Below, piece after piece: positions 1-6,654 of a DNA stretch of 7,704 nucleotides. Position numbers and translations under genes: made by a program. Source of the stretch: Chloroflexota bacterium (GTDB taxonomy: Bacteria; Chloroflexota; Limnocylindria; Limnocylindrales; CSP1-4); contig JAJYDP010000222.1 of NCBI GenBank assembly GCA_021777365.1, positions 1 through 7,704 of the forward strand, written 5' to 3'. Each line of letters opens with the position of its first letter. Position 1 is the stretch's first letter. The notes under the pieces were generated by a model. That model saw only the letters and a program-made list of their open reading frames with translations. It was not told the origin of the DNA and did not search any database.

Positions 1-382
1 CGCCGCGGTCGTGCTCTTCTGGGCGCTGGTCGTGAAGCTGACCCGGGACGCGGACGACGATCCGCAGGCGTTCCGCATCGTGAGCGTCCTGCTGGTGATC
101 GCGTCCGCCCTCTACATCGTGCCGCAGGTCTACGGGCTCGAGGCGGGCGGCGAGACCGACATCTGGAACACGTTCGGCGGCCTGGGCTGGGTGCCCGGCG
201 TCCTGTCGGCCAACCAGGGTTGGCTGAACCCGGCCGCGTGGCCGATCCTGATCGTCAGCCTGATCCTGTTCGGGCTGACCGGCGGCTACCTGTTCACGAA
301 GTTCCTGCTGCAGCTCGGGCGCGAGGAGCTCCCGACGTCGCAGCAGGCGATGCCGGTGTCCGGCGAGGGGATGCCTGGCTGA
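1..382 (+). CDS. C-terminal part of an unrecognised multi-pass membrane protein (5' end outside the window)
   Basis: The frame is open from the first complete codon (position 2) to a TGA at 380-382, giving 126 residues. A GTG at 11 could be read as a start, but it lies inside a hydrophobic helix with no Shine-Dalgarno site, so the gene very probably begins upstream of the window. Three hydrophobic stretches are visible. The first is the end of a helix (about residues 1-12), followed by a charged loop with a run of acidic residues. Then come helices at about 24-44 and 80-102. The second and third helices are joined by a Gly/Trp-rich loop with WNTFGGLGWVPG. The tail is short, hydrophilic and probably cytoplasmic. 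I do not recognise the family; a respiratory or transport membrane subunit is possible, but nothing visible decides it. The gene converges on the oxidoreductase gene and is followed by a terminator-like hairpin. Confidence 0.75.
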   Translation, partial: AAVVLFWALVVKLTRDADDDPQAFRIVSVLLVIASALYIVPQVYGLEAGGETDIWNTFGGLGWVPGVLSANQGWLNPAAWPILIVSLILFGLTGGYLFTKFLLQLGREELPTSQQAMPVSGEGMPG

Positions 383-490
383 CATGCCGGCCCGGCTCGG
401 GCGAGGGGCCCGGGCGGGTCACGCTGACTCTGCGGCGTTCCGGGCAACGACCTCCTGACGGCCAGGGCCCGGGGCGCATTCGGAAGGGGG

Positions 491-527
491 CCGATGGGCG
501 GCGGAGACGCTGCCCATCGGTCTTTCT
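491..527 (+). terminator. Rho-independent-type terminator between convergent genes
   Basis: Positions 491-503 pair with 508-520 in a 13-bp stem with a single G-T wobble (500/511). The outer nine pairs, CCGATGGGC with GCCCATCGG, are perfect, and the loop is GAGA (504-507), a GNRA tetraloop. On the + strand the stem runs directly into TCTTTCT (521-527), suiting termination of the membrane-protein gene that stops at 382. The hairpin also lies just past the stop of the oppositely oriented oxidoreductase gene (529). In that direction it is followed by C-rich sequence rather than a U tract, so termination there is less certain. Confidence 0.7.
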
Positions 528-528
528 G

Positions 529-1500
529 TCACGGGATGTCGACCAGCACCTTCCCCGGAGCGTGGCGCTCGACCGCCTCGTGCGCCTCGGCGATCTCGGC
601 CAGCGGGAAGTGGAGCTCCGGGAGCGGCCTGAGCGCGCCGGCGCGCAGCGCGTCGGTGATCTCGTCGACCGCCTGGTCCAGCATCGCCCGCGTGAGGTTG
701 TAGACCAGCACGAACTCGAGCCGGGCGTTGGCGGCCATCAGGCGGCGGACCGGAAGGATCGGATCGGGCGCGTCGCTCGCATACGCGACGACCGTCCCGT
801 GCGGGGCCAGCACGTCGAGGTCGGCCGCCAGGTTCCCGGCGATCGCGACGTCCACGATCCGGTCGATCCCTTCGGGCGCGATCGCGCGCACGGCCGCGGC
901 GAAGTCGGGCGCCCGGTAGTCGAGGACGTGGATCGCCCCGGCGGCGGTCGCCAGGCGCCGCTTCTCCTCCGAGCTGACCGTCGCGAGCACCCGTGCCCCG
1001 CCCAGGGCCGCGAGCTGAATCGCCGCGTTGCCCACCGCCCCCGCGCCGCCGGTGATCATGACCGTCCGTCCCGCCACCGGCCCGCCGGCAAACACGCAGC
1101 GGTGGGCGGTGATGAAGGGGATGCCGAGCCCTGCACCCTGCGCGAACGAGACGCCGTCCGGCAGCGGCACGGCCTGGTGTTCCGGCACACAGGTGTACTG
1201 GGCGGCCGTGCCGTTCCACCGCCCGGCCGCCGCGTGATAGACCCAGGCGCGCTGCCCCACCCGGGCCGCGTCGACGCCCGGCCCGACCCCGTCGATCTCC
1301 CCGGCCCCGTCCTGGCCTGGGATCTGTCCCGATGCCGGGAGTGGCCCACCGGCGGACCGTGACTTCCAGTCGGTCGGGTTCACGCCCGACACACGCAGAC
1401 GCACCCGGACCTCGCCCGGCCCGGGCTGCGGATCCGGGATGTCGGCGATCCGGAGGACGTCGCGAGCGGAACCCCGCTCGGTGTAGACGGCAGCCTGCAT
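529..1500 (-). CDS. MDR-superfamily NAD(P)H:quinone oxidoreductase-like protein
   Basis: This encodes 323 residues, the usual length for zinc-independent quinone oxidoreductases of the medium-chain dehydrogenase/reductase superfamily. The N-terminal half is the GroES-like catalytic domain: VNPTDWK at 40-46 and IPGQDGAG at 60-67 are typical of quinone reductase/zeta-crystallin relatives. The Rossmann domain follows, with the nucleotide-binding glycine motif GGAGAVG at 151-157. The C-terminal end closes with the family's EIAEAHEAVE...GKVLVDIP pattern. The structural-zinc cysteine cluster of classical alcohol dehydrogenases is absent. Members reduce quinones or activated alkenes with NADPH in the cytoplasm; the substrate here is unknown. 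I chose the ATG at 1500 because AGGAGG lies 8 nt upstream. A GTG at 1509 in the same frame overlaps that site and is unlikely. It is the third gene of the minus-strand run, 76 nt after the transporter-lipocalin gene. Confidence 0.9.
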   Translation of the reverse strand: MQAAVYTERGSARDVLRIADIPDPQPGPGEVRVRLRVSGVNPTDWKSRSAGGPLPASGQIPGQDGAGEIDGVGPGVDAARVGQRAWVYHAAAGRWNGTAAQYTCVPEHQAVPLPDGVSFAQGAGLGIPFITAHRCVFAGGPVAGRTVMITGGAGAVGNAAIQLAALGGARVLATVSSEEKRRLATAAGAIHVLDYRAPDFAAAVRAIAPEGIDRIVDVAIAGNLAADLDVLAPHGTVVAYASDAPDPILPVRRLMAANARLEFVLVYNLTRAMLDQAVDEITDALRAGALRPLPELHFPLAEIAEAHEAVERHAPGKVLVDIP

Positions 1501-1508
1501 CAGGTGCA

Positions 1509-1514
1509 CCTCCT
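1509..1514 (-). promoter_or_regulatory. Shine-Dalgarno site that fixes the oxidoreductase start
   Basis: A perfect AGGAGG on the minus strand sits 8 nt before the ATG at 1500. Because the in-frame GTG at 1509 shares a base with this site, initiation there would lack any ribosome-binding site. The protein therefore begins MQAAVY. Confidence 0.75.
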
Positions 1515-1576
1515 GTCGAGGCCGAGACGGGCGCCGGCGCGGAGAGCCCCCTCCGTTCCCCGGCGACGCCGATGCA

Positions 1577-4500
1577 TCATGGCACCGGCGCCGCGCCGGT
1601 GCGGCTGGCCCCCGCCCCCGAGGGGCCGTACCCGGTGAGCTCCACGTAGGCCTGCCCGCCGAGCCGCTGCCCGCCGCGTTCGGCCGATACCACCTGTGAC
1701 CCTTCCCAGTAGACGACCCCGGTCGTTGCGCGCGTGTCGAGCTCCTGGTCGGCGACCGTTGGCTGCAGGTGGATCGTCAGCGCCTGTGCCGGCAGTGTGA
1801 TCGTCCAGCCGGCCGGGTACGTCGTCCCCGTACGTGGGCTCGTCCAGTGCGCGGTCACCTGGACCATGAACTGGGACCGGTCCAGGTGCTCGTACGTGCC
1901 ATCGGGATGCACCAGCGTCCCGTACACGAGCGGGTAGGCGCCCGACGCGTCGCGCACGAGCGAGAGGGTCAGGTCGGTGCCGTCGGCGAGGTTGACCGCG
2001 AACCAGTCCCAGCCTCCCGCACCGACCGCGATGAAGTTGCCCCACTGGTGGTCGAACCACGCCTCGCCCTGCACCTGGAGCCGCTGGGCGCCGATCGTCA
2101 GGACGCCCTGCGCGGCCATCCGGGTGCGCGAGTAGTAGTAGGAGCCGCCCGCGACGCCGAAGTCGATCCAGCCATTGCCGTCGTGAAGGACCGGTGGCCG
2201 GCCGCCCGAGTCGAGGCGCAGCTGGAGCCCGAAGCCGGCGGTGGCGCCGGTCGCGCTGATCACGTCGTGTCCGCCGATGCCCGCCATGACCCAGGGCGAC
2301 CCCGACGAGCCCGATGCGCCCGACGAGCCCGATGCGCCCGACGAGCCCGATGCGCCCGACTGGCCCGGCGACGGCGATTCACCGGACGGGACGGCGCCCG
2401 TGGCGCCCGGCACACCAGCGATCCCCAGCGCGAACCCCGCTCCCGGGCCGATCCCCGCCGGGAGGGACAGGCCGCCCAGCGACAGCCCCGATCCAGGGGT
2501 CGCCGCACCGACCGGCGACGCCGAGCCCCCCGCCGGTCCCGGAGCCGCCGCATCCGCCGGCGACGCCGAGCCCCCCGCGAGCTGCGCCGCCACCAGGTCG
2601 ACCTGGGGCCCGATCTCGGATCGCTGGTCGTAGACGAACCGTTGCCCCGACTCGTCGGTCAGGGCGAGGTGCGACGCCCACGAGACCGGGAACGAGCCCC
2701 GTTCGGCGCGGAAGATCACGAACTCGAACCCGAACCGCTGGCCCGACGCCGCCTGCAGGTGGCCGGTGTAGTACCACCACTCCGTGAGACGGTCGTGCGG
2801 AGCCTCGTCGCGCGGGAACGAGAGCGGACGAGGATCGCTCGCAGGGGTCGGGGACGGAGCGGCAGCCGGAAGCGGCGGTCGCGGCGTCGGATCGGTGCCC
2901 AGCAGCCGGCCCTCGGGCGAGCACGCCGCGAGCACCAGCGCAACCACCGCCATGAGCGCCACCACCTGGACGATGGTCGCCCCTTCGATGAGCGGCAGCC
3001 GCGATTCCACCCAGCGCGCCAGCCTCCGGGGGATCCACCAGTTCCAGTCGCCCAGCAGGCGCATCGTCGCCGGGACCAGCAGCGCGCGTACCACCGTCGC
3101 GTCGAGCGCCACCGCGATCGCGACCCCCAGCCCCAGCGCCTTGATCAGCACGATGTCGGCGAACGCGAACGACCCGGCCACCACGACCACGATGAGCGCG
3201 GCGCTCGTGACGATCCGGCCCGACCGCTCCAGGCCCCGGGCCACCGCCTCGCGGTTGTCGCCGGTCCGGTCGTAGACCTCCTTCATCCGGCTGAGGAGGA
3301 ACACCTCGTAGTCCATCGAGAGGCCGAACAGCACGCAGAACAGGATCACCGGCTGGGTGGTTTCCACGAAGCCGAGCGGGCTGAACCCGAGCAGCGCCGA
3401 GAGGTTCCCGTCCTGGAAGATCCACACGAGCGCGCCGAAGCTGGCCACGATCGAGAGGCTGTTCATCACCAGCGCCTTGAGCGGCAGCACCGCGGATCGC
3501 AGCAGCAGGAACAGCACCAGGTACGTGGTGAGCATGATGAAGAGCGCCGTGCGCGGGAACTCGGCAGCGACCGCGTTGACCACGTCCGCCACGTCCGCCG
3601 CGCCACCCGCGACCTGGACGGTGATGCCCGGCGGCGGCGCCAGCGCGGACGACGGGTTGCGCAGCTCGTCCACCAGCGTCCGGAACGCGGTGCGGTTCGG
3701 GTCGTAGGGCGTGTACACGGAGAACGTGGTGAGGTCGCCGCGCGTGGTCGCCTGGAGCTCGCTCGCGGTGAACCGGTCCGGCGGCCCGTCCGGGGTCGAG
3801 TACAGCAGCTGGTACTGCGCCCGAGTCAGCCGTGGGTCGAGGTTCACGATGCCCTCGACTCGCACCACGCTGGGATCGGCGGCCAGCCGGCGGGACCAGT
3901 CGTAGAGCTTGCCGATGTTCGCCGGCGTGTCGACCGGGCCGGTGGTGTGGATCGCCAGCAGCAGCGGGTCGAACTCGCCGGGGCCGAACTCGCGCACCAG
4001 CAGGTCGTACGCCTGGCGGGACGGCACGCTGGGCGGCAGGATGCTGGCGTCGGGCGCGTTGAACCGGGCGTGCAGGAAGGGGAGCCCGACCAGCACCAGG
4101 ATCGCCAGCGTCGGCACGAAGACGCGGACCGGGCGGGCCATCACCCAGCGCGCGAGCCGCCCCCAGCCTCCCTCGGCCGCCTCCGGGTCGCGGTGCCCGA
4201 GGCGCCGGACCGCGAGCGCGTCGATCCGAGGCCCGGCGATCGTCAGCAGCGCCGGGAGCAGGGACATCGCGGCGGCCACGTCGAGTCCCACCACGATCGC
4301 GCCGGCGACCCCCACCGACCGCAGGATCATGAACTCGAACAGGACCAGCCCACCCAGCCCGAGCAGCACGGTGAGCCCGCTGAAGAAGACGGCTCTCCCG
4401 GCCGACGCGACCGTCACCGCGACGGCCGACTCGACGGCCTCCCGGTCGACCGATCCGTCCGCACGCCGGCCACCGCCCCGGCGGGCCAGTTCCTCGCGGA

Positions 4501-5416
4501 AGCGGCTCGTCATCAGCAGCGAGTAGTCCACCCCCAGTCCGAGCCCGAGGAGCGTGGTCAGGTTGAGCACGAAGATGCTCATCGGCGTCAGGCTGGCGAG
4601 CACGAAGATGATCGCGAGGGAGAGGGCGACCGCGGTCCCGCCGACCGCCAGCGGGACGGCCGCAGAGACCACGCTGCCAAAGACGAGCAGGAGCGCGATC
4701 GCGGCGAGCGGGAGCGACACGATCTCGCTGCGCCGGAGGTCGGACTCGGAGACGGTCTGGATGTCGCCGTAGAACGAAGGCCCTCCCGCGAGGTACGTGC
4801 GGATGCCGGGCACGGGGACAAGGGCGGCCTGCACGGGCGCCAGCGCCTGGGGCGACTGGTCCGGCTGCAGGTCCAGCGAGACCACGTCGTACACCACGGT
4901 CCGGTCGGCGCTGACCTGGTGGGGGTCGAGCGTGTACGGCAGGATCCCGGTCACGTGCGCCGCCTTCGGCACGTTCGAGACGGCCCGCGCGGCCGCGGCG
5001 TCGAATGCCTGGCTGCCGGCGCGGGCGCTGCTCTCCGACTGGATGACGATGACGAGCGCCGACGGGGGCAGCCCGAGCTGCCGCTCGAGGAGCTGCTGGG
5101 CCCTGGACGATTCGAGCTGGCTGCTGGTGAAGCCGCCGGCGCTCAGGACGCCGGGTGCCCGCGGAGCGAGTGGAGCGGCGAGCAGGATGAGGGCCGCCCA
5201 GGCCGCCAGGACGGGCCAGGGGTGGCGCGCGACCCACGATCCGATCGCTCCGAAGCGGCCGATAGGTGCCGGCCTGCGGAGCGCACCGCCCGGGGCCGTG
5301 GTGCCTTCGCCCCCGGCGCGCGCCGGGGGCGGACCCTCGTGCGCTACCTCGCCGCGACCCCTGGGCTCCGACCGGTTCACGTCGCCCGGCTCAGGGCTCC
5401 CGCTGGCCGGCGACAA
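1577..5416 (-). CDS. MMPL/RND-family transporter fused to a lipobox-linked CrtC/AttH-type lipocalin-like domain
   Basis: The product has 1279 residues. Residues about 60-800 form a full MMPL transporter in two repeats. Helix 1 is at 63-82, an outer porter loop spans about 85-232, and helices 2-6 are at about 233-393. Helix 7 is at 431-450, a second outer loop spans about 451-620, and helices 8-12 are at about 622-782. Both proton-relay Asp-Tyr pairs known from MmpL proteins are present: GVDYS (D297-Y298) and SMDYE (D702-Y703). After a short basic tail, a hydrophobic segment at 813-831 ends in the lipobox LAAC (C832), followed by a Pro-rich linker. A CrtC/AttH (hydroxyneurosporene-synthase/lipocalin-like) fold follows: PHD..TEWWYYTGHL at 873-887, GEAWFDHQWG at 1117-1126, DQEL at 1223, YWEG at 1236 and YVELTGY at 1257. 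A Gly/Ser/Ala-rich insert occupies about 946-1040. MMPL proteins export lipids or hydrophobic compounds; the substrate here is unknown. The TTG start has GAGGGG 10 nt upstream; GTG at 5380 is an alternative. Confidence 0.85.
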   Translation of the reverse strand: MSPASGSPEPGDVNRSEPRGRGEVAHEGPPPARAGGEGTTAPGGALRRPAPIGRFGAIGSWVARHPWPVLAAWAALILLAAPLAPRAPGVLSAGGFTSSQLESSRAQQLLERQLGLPPSALVIVIQSESSARAGSQAFDAAAARAVSNVPKAAHVTGILPYTLDPHQVSADRTVVYDVVSLDLQPDQSPQALAPVQAALVPVPGIRTYLAGGPSFYGDIQTVSESDLRRSEIVSLPLAAIALLLVFGSVVSAAVPLAVGGTAVALSLAIIFVLASLTPMSIFVLNLTTLLGLGLGVDYSLLMTSRFREELARRGGGRRADGSVDREAVESAVAVTVASAGRAVFFSGLTVLLGLGGLVLFEFMILRSVGVAGAIVVGLDVAAAMSLLPALLTIAGPRIDALAVRRLGHRDPEAAEGGWGRLARWVMARPVRVFVPTLAILVLVGLPFLHARFNAPDASILPPSVPSRQAYDLLVREFGPGEFDPLLLAIHTTGPVDTPANIGKLYDWSRRLAADPSVVRVEGIVNLDPRLTRAQYQLLYSTPDGPPDRFTASELQATTRGDLTTFSVYTPYDPNRTAFRTLVDELRNPSSALAPPPGITVQVAGGAADVADVVNAVAAEFPRTALFIMLTTYLVLFLLLRSAVLPLKALVMNSLSIVASFGALVWIFQDGNLSALLGFSPLGFVETTQPVILFCVLFGLSMDYEVFLLSRMKEVYDRTGDNREAVARGLERSGRIVTSAALIVVVVAGSFAFADIVLIKALGLGVAIAVALDATVVRALLVPATMRLLGDWNWWIPRRLARWVESRLPLIEGATIVQVVALMAVVALVLAACSPEGRLLGTDPTPRPPLPAAAPSPTPASDPRPLSFPRDEAPHDRLTEWWYYTGHLQAASGQRFGFEFVIFRAERGSFPVSWASHLALTDESGQRFVYDQRSEIGPQVDLVAAQLAGGSASPADAAAPGPAGGSASPVGAATPGSGLSLGGLSLPAGIGPGAGFALGIAGVPGATGAVPSGESPSPGQSGASGSSGASGSSGASGSSGSPWVMAGIGGHDVISATGATAGFGLQLRLDSGGRPPVLHDGNGWIDFGVAGGSYYYSRTRMAAQGVLTIGAQRLQVQGEAWFDHQWGNFIAVGAGGWDWFAVNLADGTDLTLSLVRDASGAYPLVYGTLVHPDGTYEHLDRSQFMVQVTAHWTSPRTGTTYPAGWTITLPAQALTIHLQPTVADQELDTRATTGVVYWEGSQVVSAERGGQRLGGQAYVELTGYGPSGAGASRTGAAPVP
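2301..2360. repeat. 18-bp tandem repeat, 3 perfect copies plus 6 nt
   Basis: The unit CCCGACGAGCCCGATGCG occurs at 2301-2318, 2319-2336 and 2337-2354 without a mismatch, followed by CCCGAC at 2355-2360. On the coding (minus) strand it encodes three copies of a Gly-Ala-Ser-Gly-Ser-Ser hexapeptide (residues about 1019-1038), in a flexible insert inside the lipocalin-like domain. Length is a multiple of three, so copy-number change would keep the frame. Confidence 0.9.
2512..2578. repeat. 22-bp direct repeat, 45-bp period
   Basis: An identical 22-bp block beginning CCGGCGACGCCGAGCC occurs at 2512-2533 and 2557-2578. On the coding strand the 45-bp period gives two 15-residue units, GGSASPADAAAPGPA and GGSASPVGAATPGSG (residues about 948-977). 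This is the membrane-proximal part of the low-complexity insert in the lipocalin-like domain and suggests growth by in-frame duplication. Confidence 0.75.
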
Positions 5417-5864
5417 CCGGCCCGCACCCCTCGCCCGGCGCGCTCTCCTCGATCAGCTCGATGTCGCTCTCCACGCTCGCAACGCCGCGGATCGTCGCGA
5501 TCACGGAGCAGTACTTCTCTGTGCTGAGCTGGACGGCACGCTCCACCGCGGCCGGGTCAACGCCCCGCCCGCACACGACGTACGTGACGCGCACCCGGGT
5601 GAAGGCCCAGGGCGCCTCCTCGAGCTGGTCTCCCTCGATCCGCAGCTCGACCCCCGTCACCGGCTGGCGCCGCTTTCGGAGGATCTCGACCACGTCCCAG
5701 GCGGAGCATCCGCCCACCGCAGCGAGCAGGGTCTCGGCCGGCGAGAACCCGTGCAACGAGCGATCCTCGGCCGGCGCCGCCATCTCGATCGTGTGGTCGC
5801 TGCGGGAACCGCGGGCCACGAACGTGGCACGCTCGGGATCCCATGTGACGGTGACCTTCTTCAC
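5391..5864 (-). CDS. OsmC-family peroxiredoxin-like protein
   Basis: This encodes 157 residues, close to the roughly 140 typical of OsmC/Ohr/YhfA proteins, which reduce organic hydroperoxides or act as related thiol proteins in the cytoplasm. The fold begins with a beta-strand region (VKKVTVTWD). The helix carrying the first catalytic cysteine follows, FSPAETLLAAVGGCSAWDV (Cys53). The second cysteine lies in the expected STEKYCSV motif (Cys119), so both redox cysteines are present. The motif wording is nearer the general OsmC/YhfA group than Ohr, but that subgroup call is tentative. The GTG at 5864 was chosen because GGAGG lies 5 nt upstream. The open frame extends back to 6020, but that stretch is Pro/Ala/His-rich and does not resemble the family. 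It is first in the minus-strand run; its TGA lies inside or just before the start of the transporter gene. Confidence 0.88.
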   Translation of the reverse strand: MKKVTVTWDPERATFVARGSRSDHTIEMAAPAEDRSLHGFSPAETLLAAVGGCSAWDVVEILRKRRQPVTGVELRIEGDQLEEAPWAFTRVRVTYVVCGRGVDPAAVERAVQLSTEKYCSVIATIRGVASVESDIELIEESAPGEGCGPVVAGQREP

Positions 5865-5869
5865 GAGTC

Positions 5870-5874
5870 CCTCC
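5870..5874 (-). promoter_or_regulatory. Shine-Dalgarno site that fixes the OsmC start
   Basis: GGAGG on the minus strand, 5 nt before the GTG at 5864. It supports a 157-residue protein over the 209-residue reading from position 6020, which would add an N-terminal extension unlike OsmC proteins. Confidence 0.65.
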
Positions 5875-5932
5875 GGAGTCCGCGCGGCCAGGAGCGCGTG
5901 GTTCGGTGCGTGCGGCGCGGGCGCTGAATGGG

Positions 5933-5938
5933 AGCATA
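5933..5938 (-). promoter_or_regulatory. Possible -10 element upstream of the OsmC gene
   Basis: TATGCT on the minus strand matches 4 of 6 bases of TATAAT and lies in an AT-richer dip of the 210-nt gap between the toxin remnant and the OsmC gene. No convincing -35 is seen at 16-18 nt. I see nothing else supportable in 5865-6074, so this is only the best candidate for the promoter of the OsmC/transporter/oxidoreductase run. Confidence 0.2.
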
Positions 5939-6074
5939 CCGGGAAGCCGTGGACGGCAGGCCCACCCCCGGTGCGCTGCGACGCCTCACGCGCCCGTACC
6001 TCCCCCAGGCTGGCCACCAAACGCCGGACTGTGGGGGGATGGCGAGCCAGCGACGACTGCCCGAGAGCTGATCC

Positions 6075-6365
6075 TTACCGCTCGCTCGTCGCCGCGCTCG
6101 CCGACCGTGCGTCCTTGATGGTGACGACGGAGACCCCGTCGGCTTCCTCGTCCCACACGTAGACGAGCAGCATCCAGGGCCACGGCCCCAGGACGAACCG
6201 GAACCCCTGTCACCTGCCCTCGAGTGCGGGACCGAGAAGGGGAAGGTCGGCCAGTGTCCGCAGTGACGCTCGAACGCGATCGGTCGTGGAGGGAGGCAGG
6301 CTGTGGCTGAGGATCATCGCGTGAAGGTCGGCTGGCGCCGCCTCCGTGACGACGACGCGCGCCAT
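6075..6365 (-). pseudogene. RelE/ParE-family toxin interrupted by one in-frame TGA
   Basis: Starting at the ATG at 6365, 4 nt after the antitoxin stop, the frame reads 51 residues (MARVVVTEAAPADLHAMI... to ...LLGPALEGR). It meets TGA at 6210-6212 and then continues for 44 more residues (QGFRFVLGPWPWMLLVYVWDE... to ...ATSER) before TAA at 6075-6077. Read through, the protein is 96 codons including the nonsense position, the normal length of RelE/ParE-type ribonuclease or gyrase toxins. The halves carry the expected order of features: a helical N-terminal half with a P-x-x-G turn, then the FRF...G.......LVYVWDEE.DGVSVVTIKDAR beta-sheet core. A TGG-to-TGA change at codon 52 would explain it. The 51-residue product lacks the sheet that bears the active site, so toxin activity is probably lost. 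A sequencing error is the main alternative. Confidence 0.75.
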
Positions 6366-6369
6366 TCGG

Positions 6370-6630
6370 CTACAGCTCGTCGAGCGGGATCACCCGACCG
6401 GCGGCGATGTCGGCGAGACCCTCGGCCGCGCGCTCCCACGCGCCGGGGATGGCGTCCAACAGCCTGGTGATGGTGGCGGCGTCGGGCTCCGCCTGATCGA
6501 GCGCCGTCGAGAGCAGGGAGCGCGCGAGCGTCCCGGGATTGATGTAGGTCCTCTCCGCCAGACGGTGCAGTCGGGCGGCGTGCTCGTCGTCGAGCAAGAC
6601 GTTGAACCGGTTGCTCTGCTCGCTCGCCAT
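6370..6630 (-). CDS. Ribbon-helix-helix-type antitoxin of a type II toxin-antitoxin pair
   Basis: This encodes 86 residues. The N-terminal part reads as a ribbon-helix-helix DNA-binding domain: a short beta strand (RFNVLLD, 8-14), helix A (about 15-27), the turn around N31-P32-G33, and helix B (TLARSLLSTALDQ, 34-46). The acidic, helical C-terminal half ends AAEGLADIAAGRVIPLDEL, the kind of tail that wraps the cognate toxin in RHH/RelE-ParE systems. The ATG at 6630 was chosen because AGGTGG lies 5 nt upstream (6636-6641). An open extension to 6696 runs through the promoter and is not used. Its TAG is 4 nt before the ATG of the toxin gene, the usual antitoxin-first, coupled arrangement. Such antitoxins normally repress their own promoter, and a palindrome overlaps the -10 here. 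The antitoxin is intact although its toxin is broken. Confidence 0.8.
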   Translation of the reverse strand: MASEQSNRFNVLLDDEHAARLHRLAERTYINPGTLARSLLSTALDQAEPDAATITRLLDAIPGAWERAAEGLADIAAGRVIPLDEL

Positions 6631-6654
6631 CCCGACCACCTGCACATCTCGCCA

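Noticed and set aside
220..1362. A 380-codon + strand open frame across the convergent junction and the oxidoreductase gene
   Set aside because: It runs through the end of the membrane gene and the terminator hairpin and lies antisense to a clear MDR enzyme; composition is shadow-like.
1583..1601. Palindrome CACCGGCG-CCG-CGCCGGTG at the end of the transporter gene as a terminator
   Set aside because: It lies within the last codons and has no U tract on the minus strand, so it is more likely a by-product of coding for Thr-Gly-Ala-Ala-Pro-Val.
2379..5237. A 952-codon open frame on the - strand in another frame of the same region
   Set aside because: It is Arg/Pro/Gly/Ala-rich with no hydrophobic periodicity, and lies wholly within the well-supported transporter gene.
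1769..5527. A 1252-codon open frame on the + strand, opposite the transporter gene
   Set aside because: Its product is dominated by Arg, His, Gln, Asp and Glu with no domain-like pattern, as expected for a shadow of a GC-rich gene whose third positions are G/C. The minus-strand frame has clear MMPL and lipocalin motifs.
5865..6020. N-terminal extension of the OsmC protein back to 6020
   Set aside because: The stretch is low in family resemblance, has no good Shine-Dalgarno site, and the GTG at 5864 with GGAGG gives a normal-length protein.
6001..6039. TCCCCCA...TGGGGGGA inverted repeat as a toxin-operon terminator
   Set aside because: The loop is about 24 nt and there is no U tract in either direction, so evidence is too weak.
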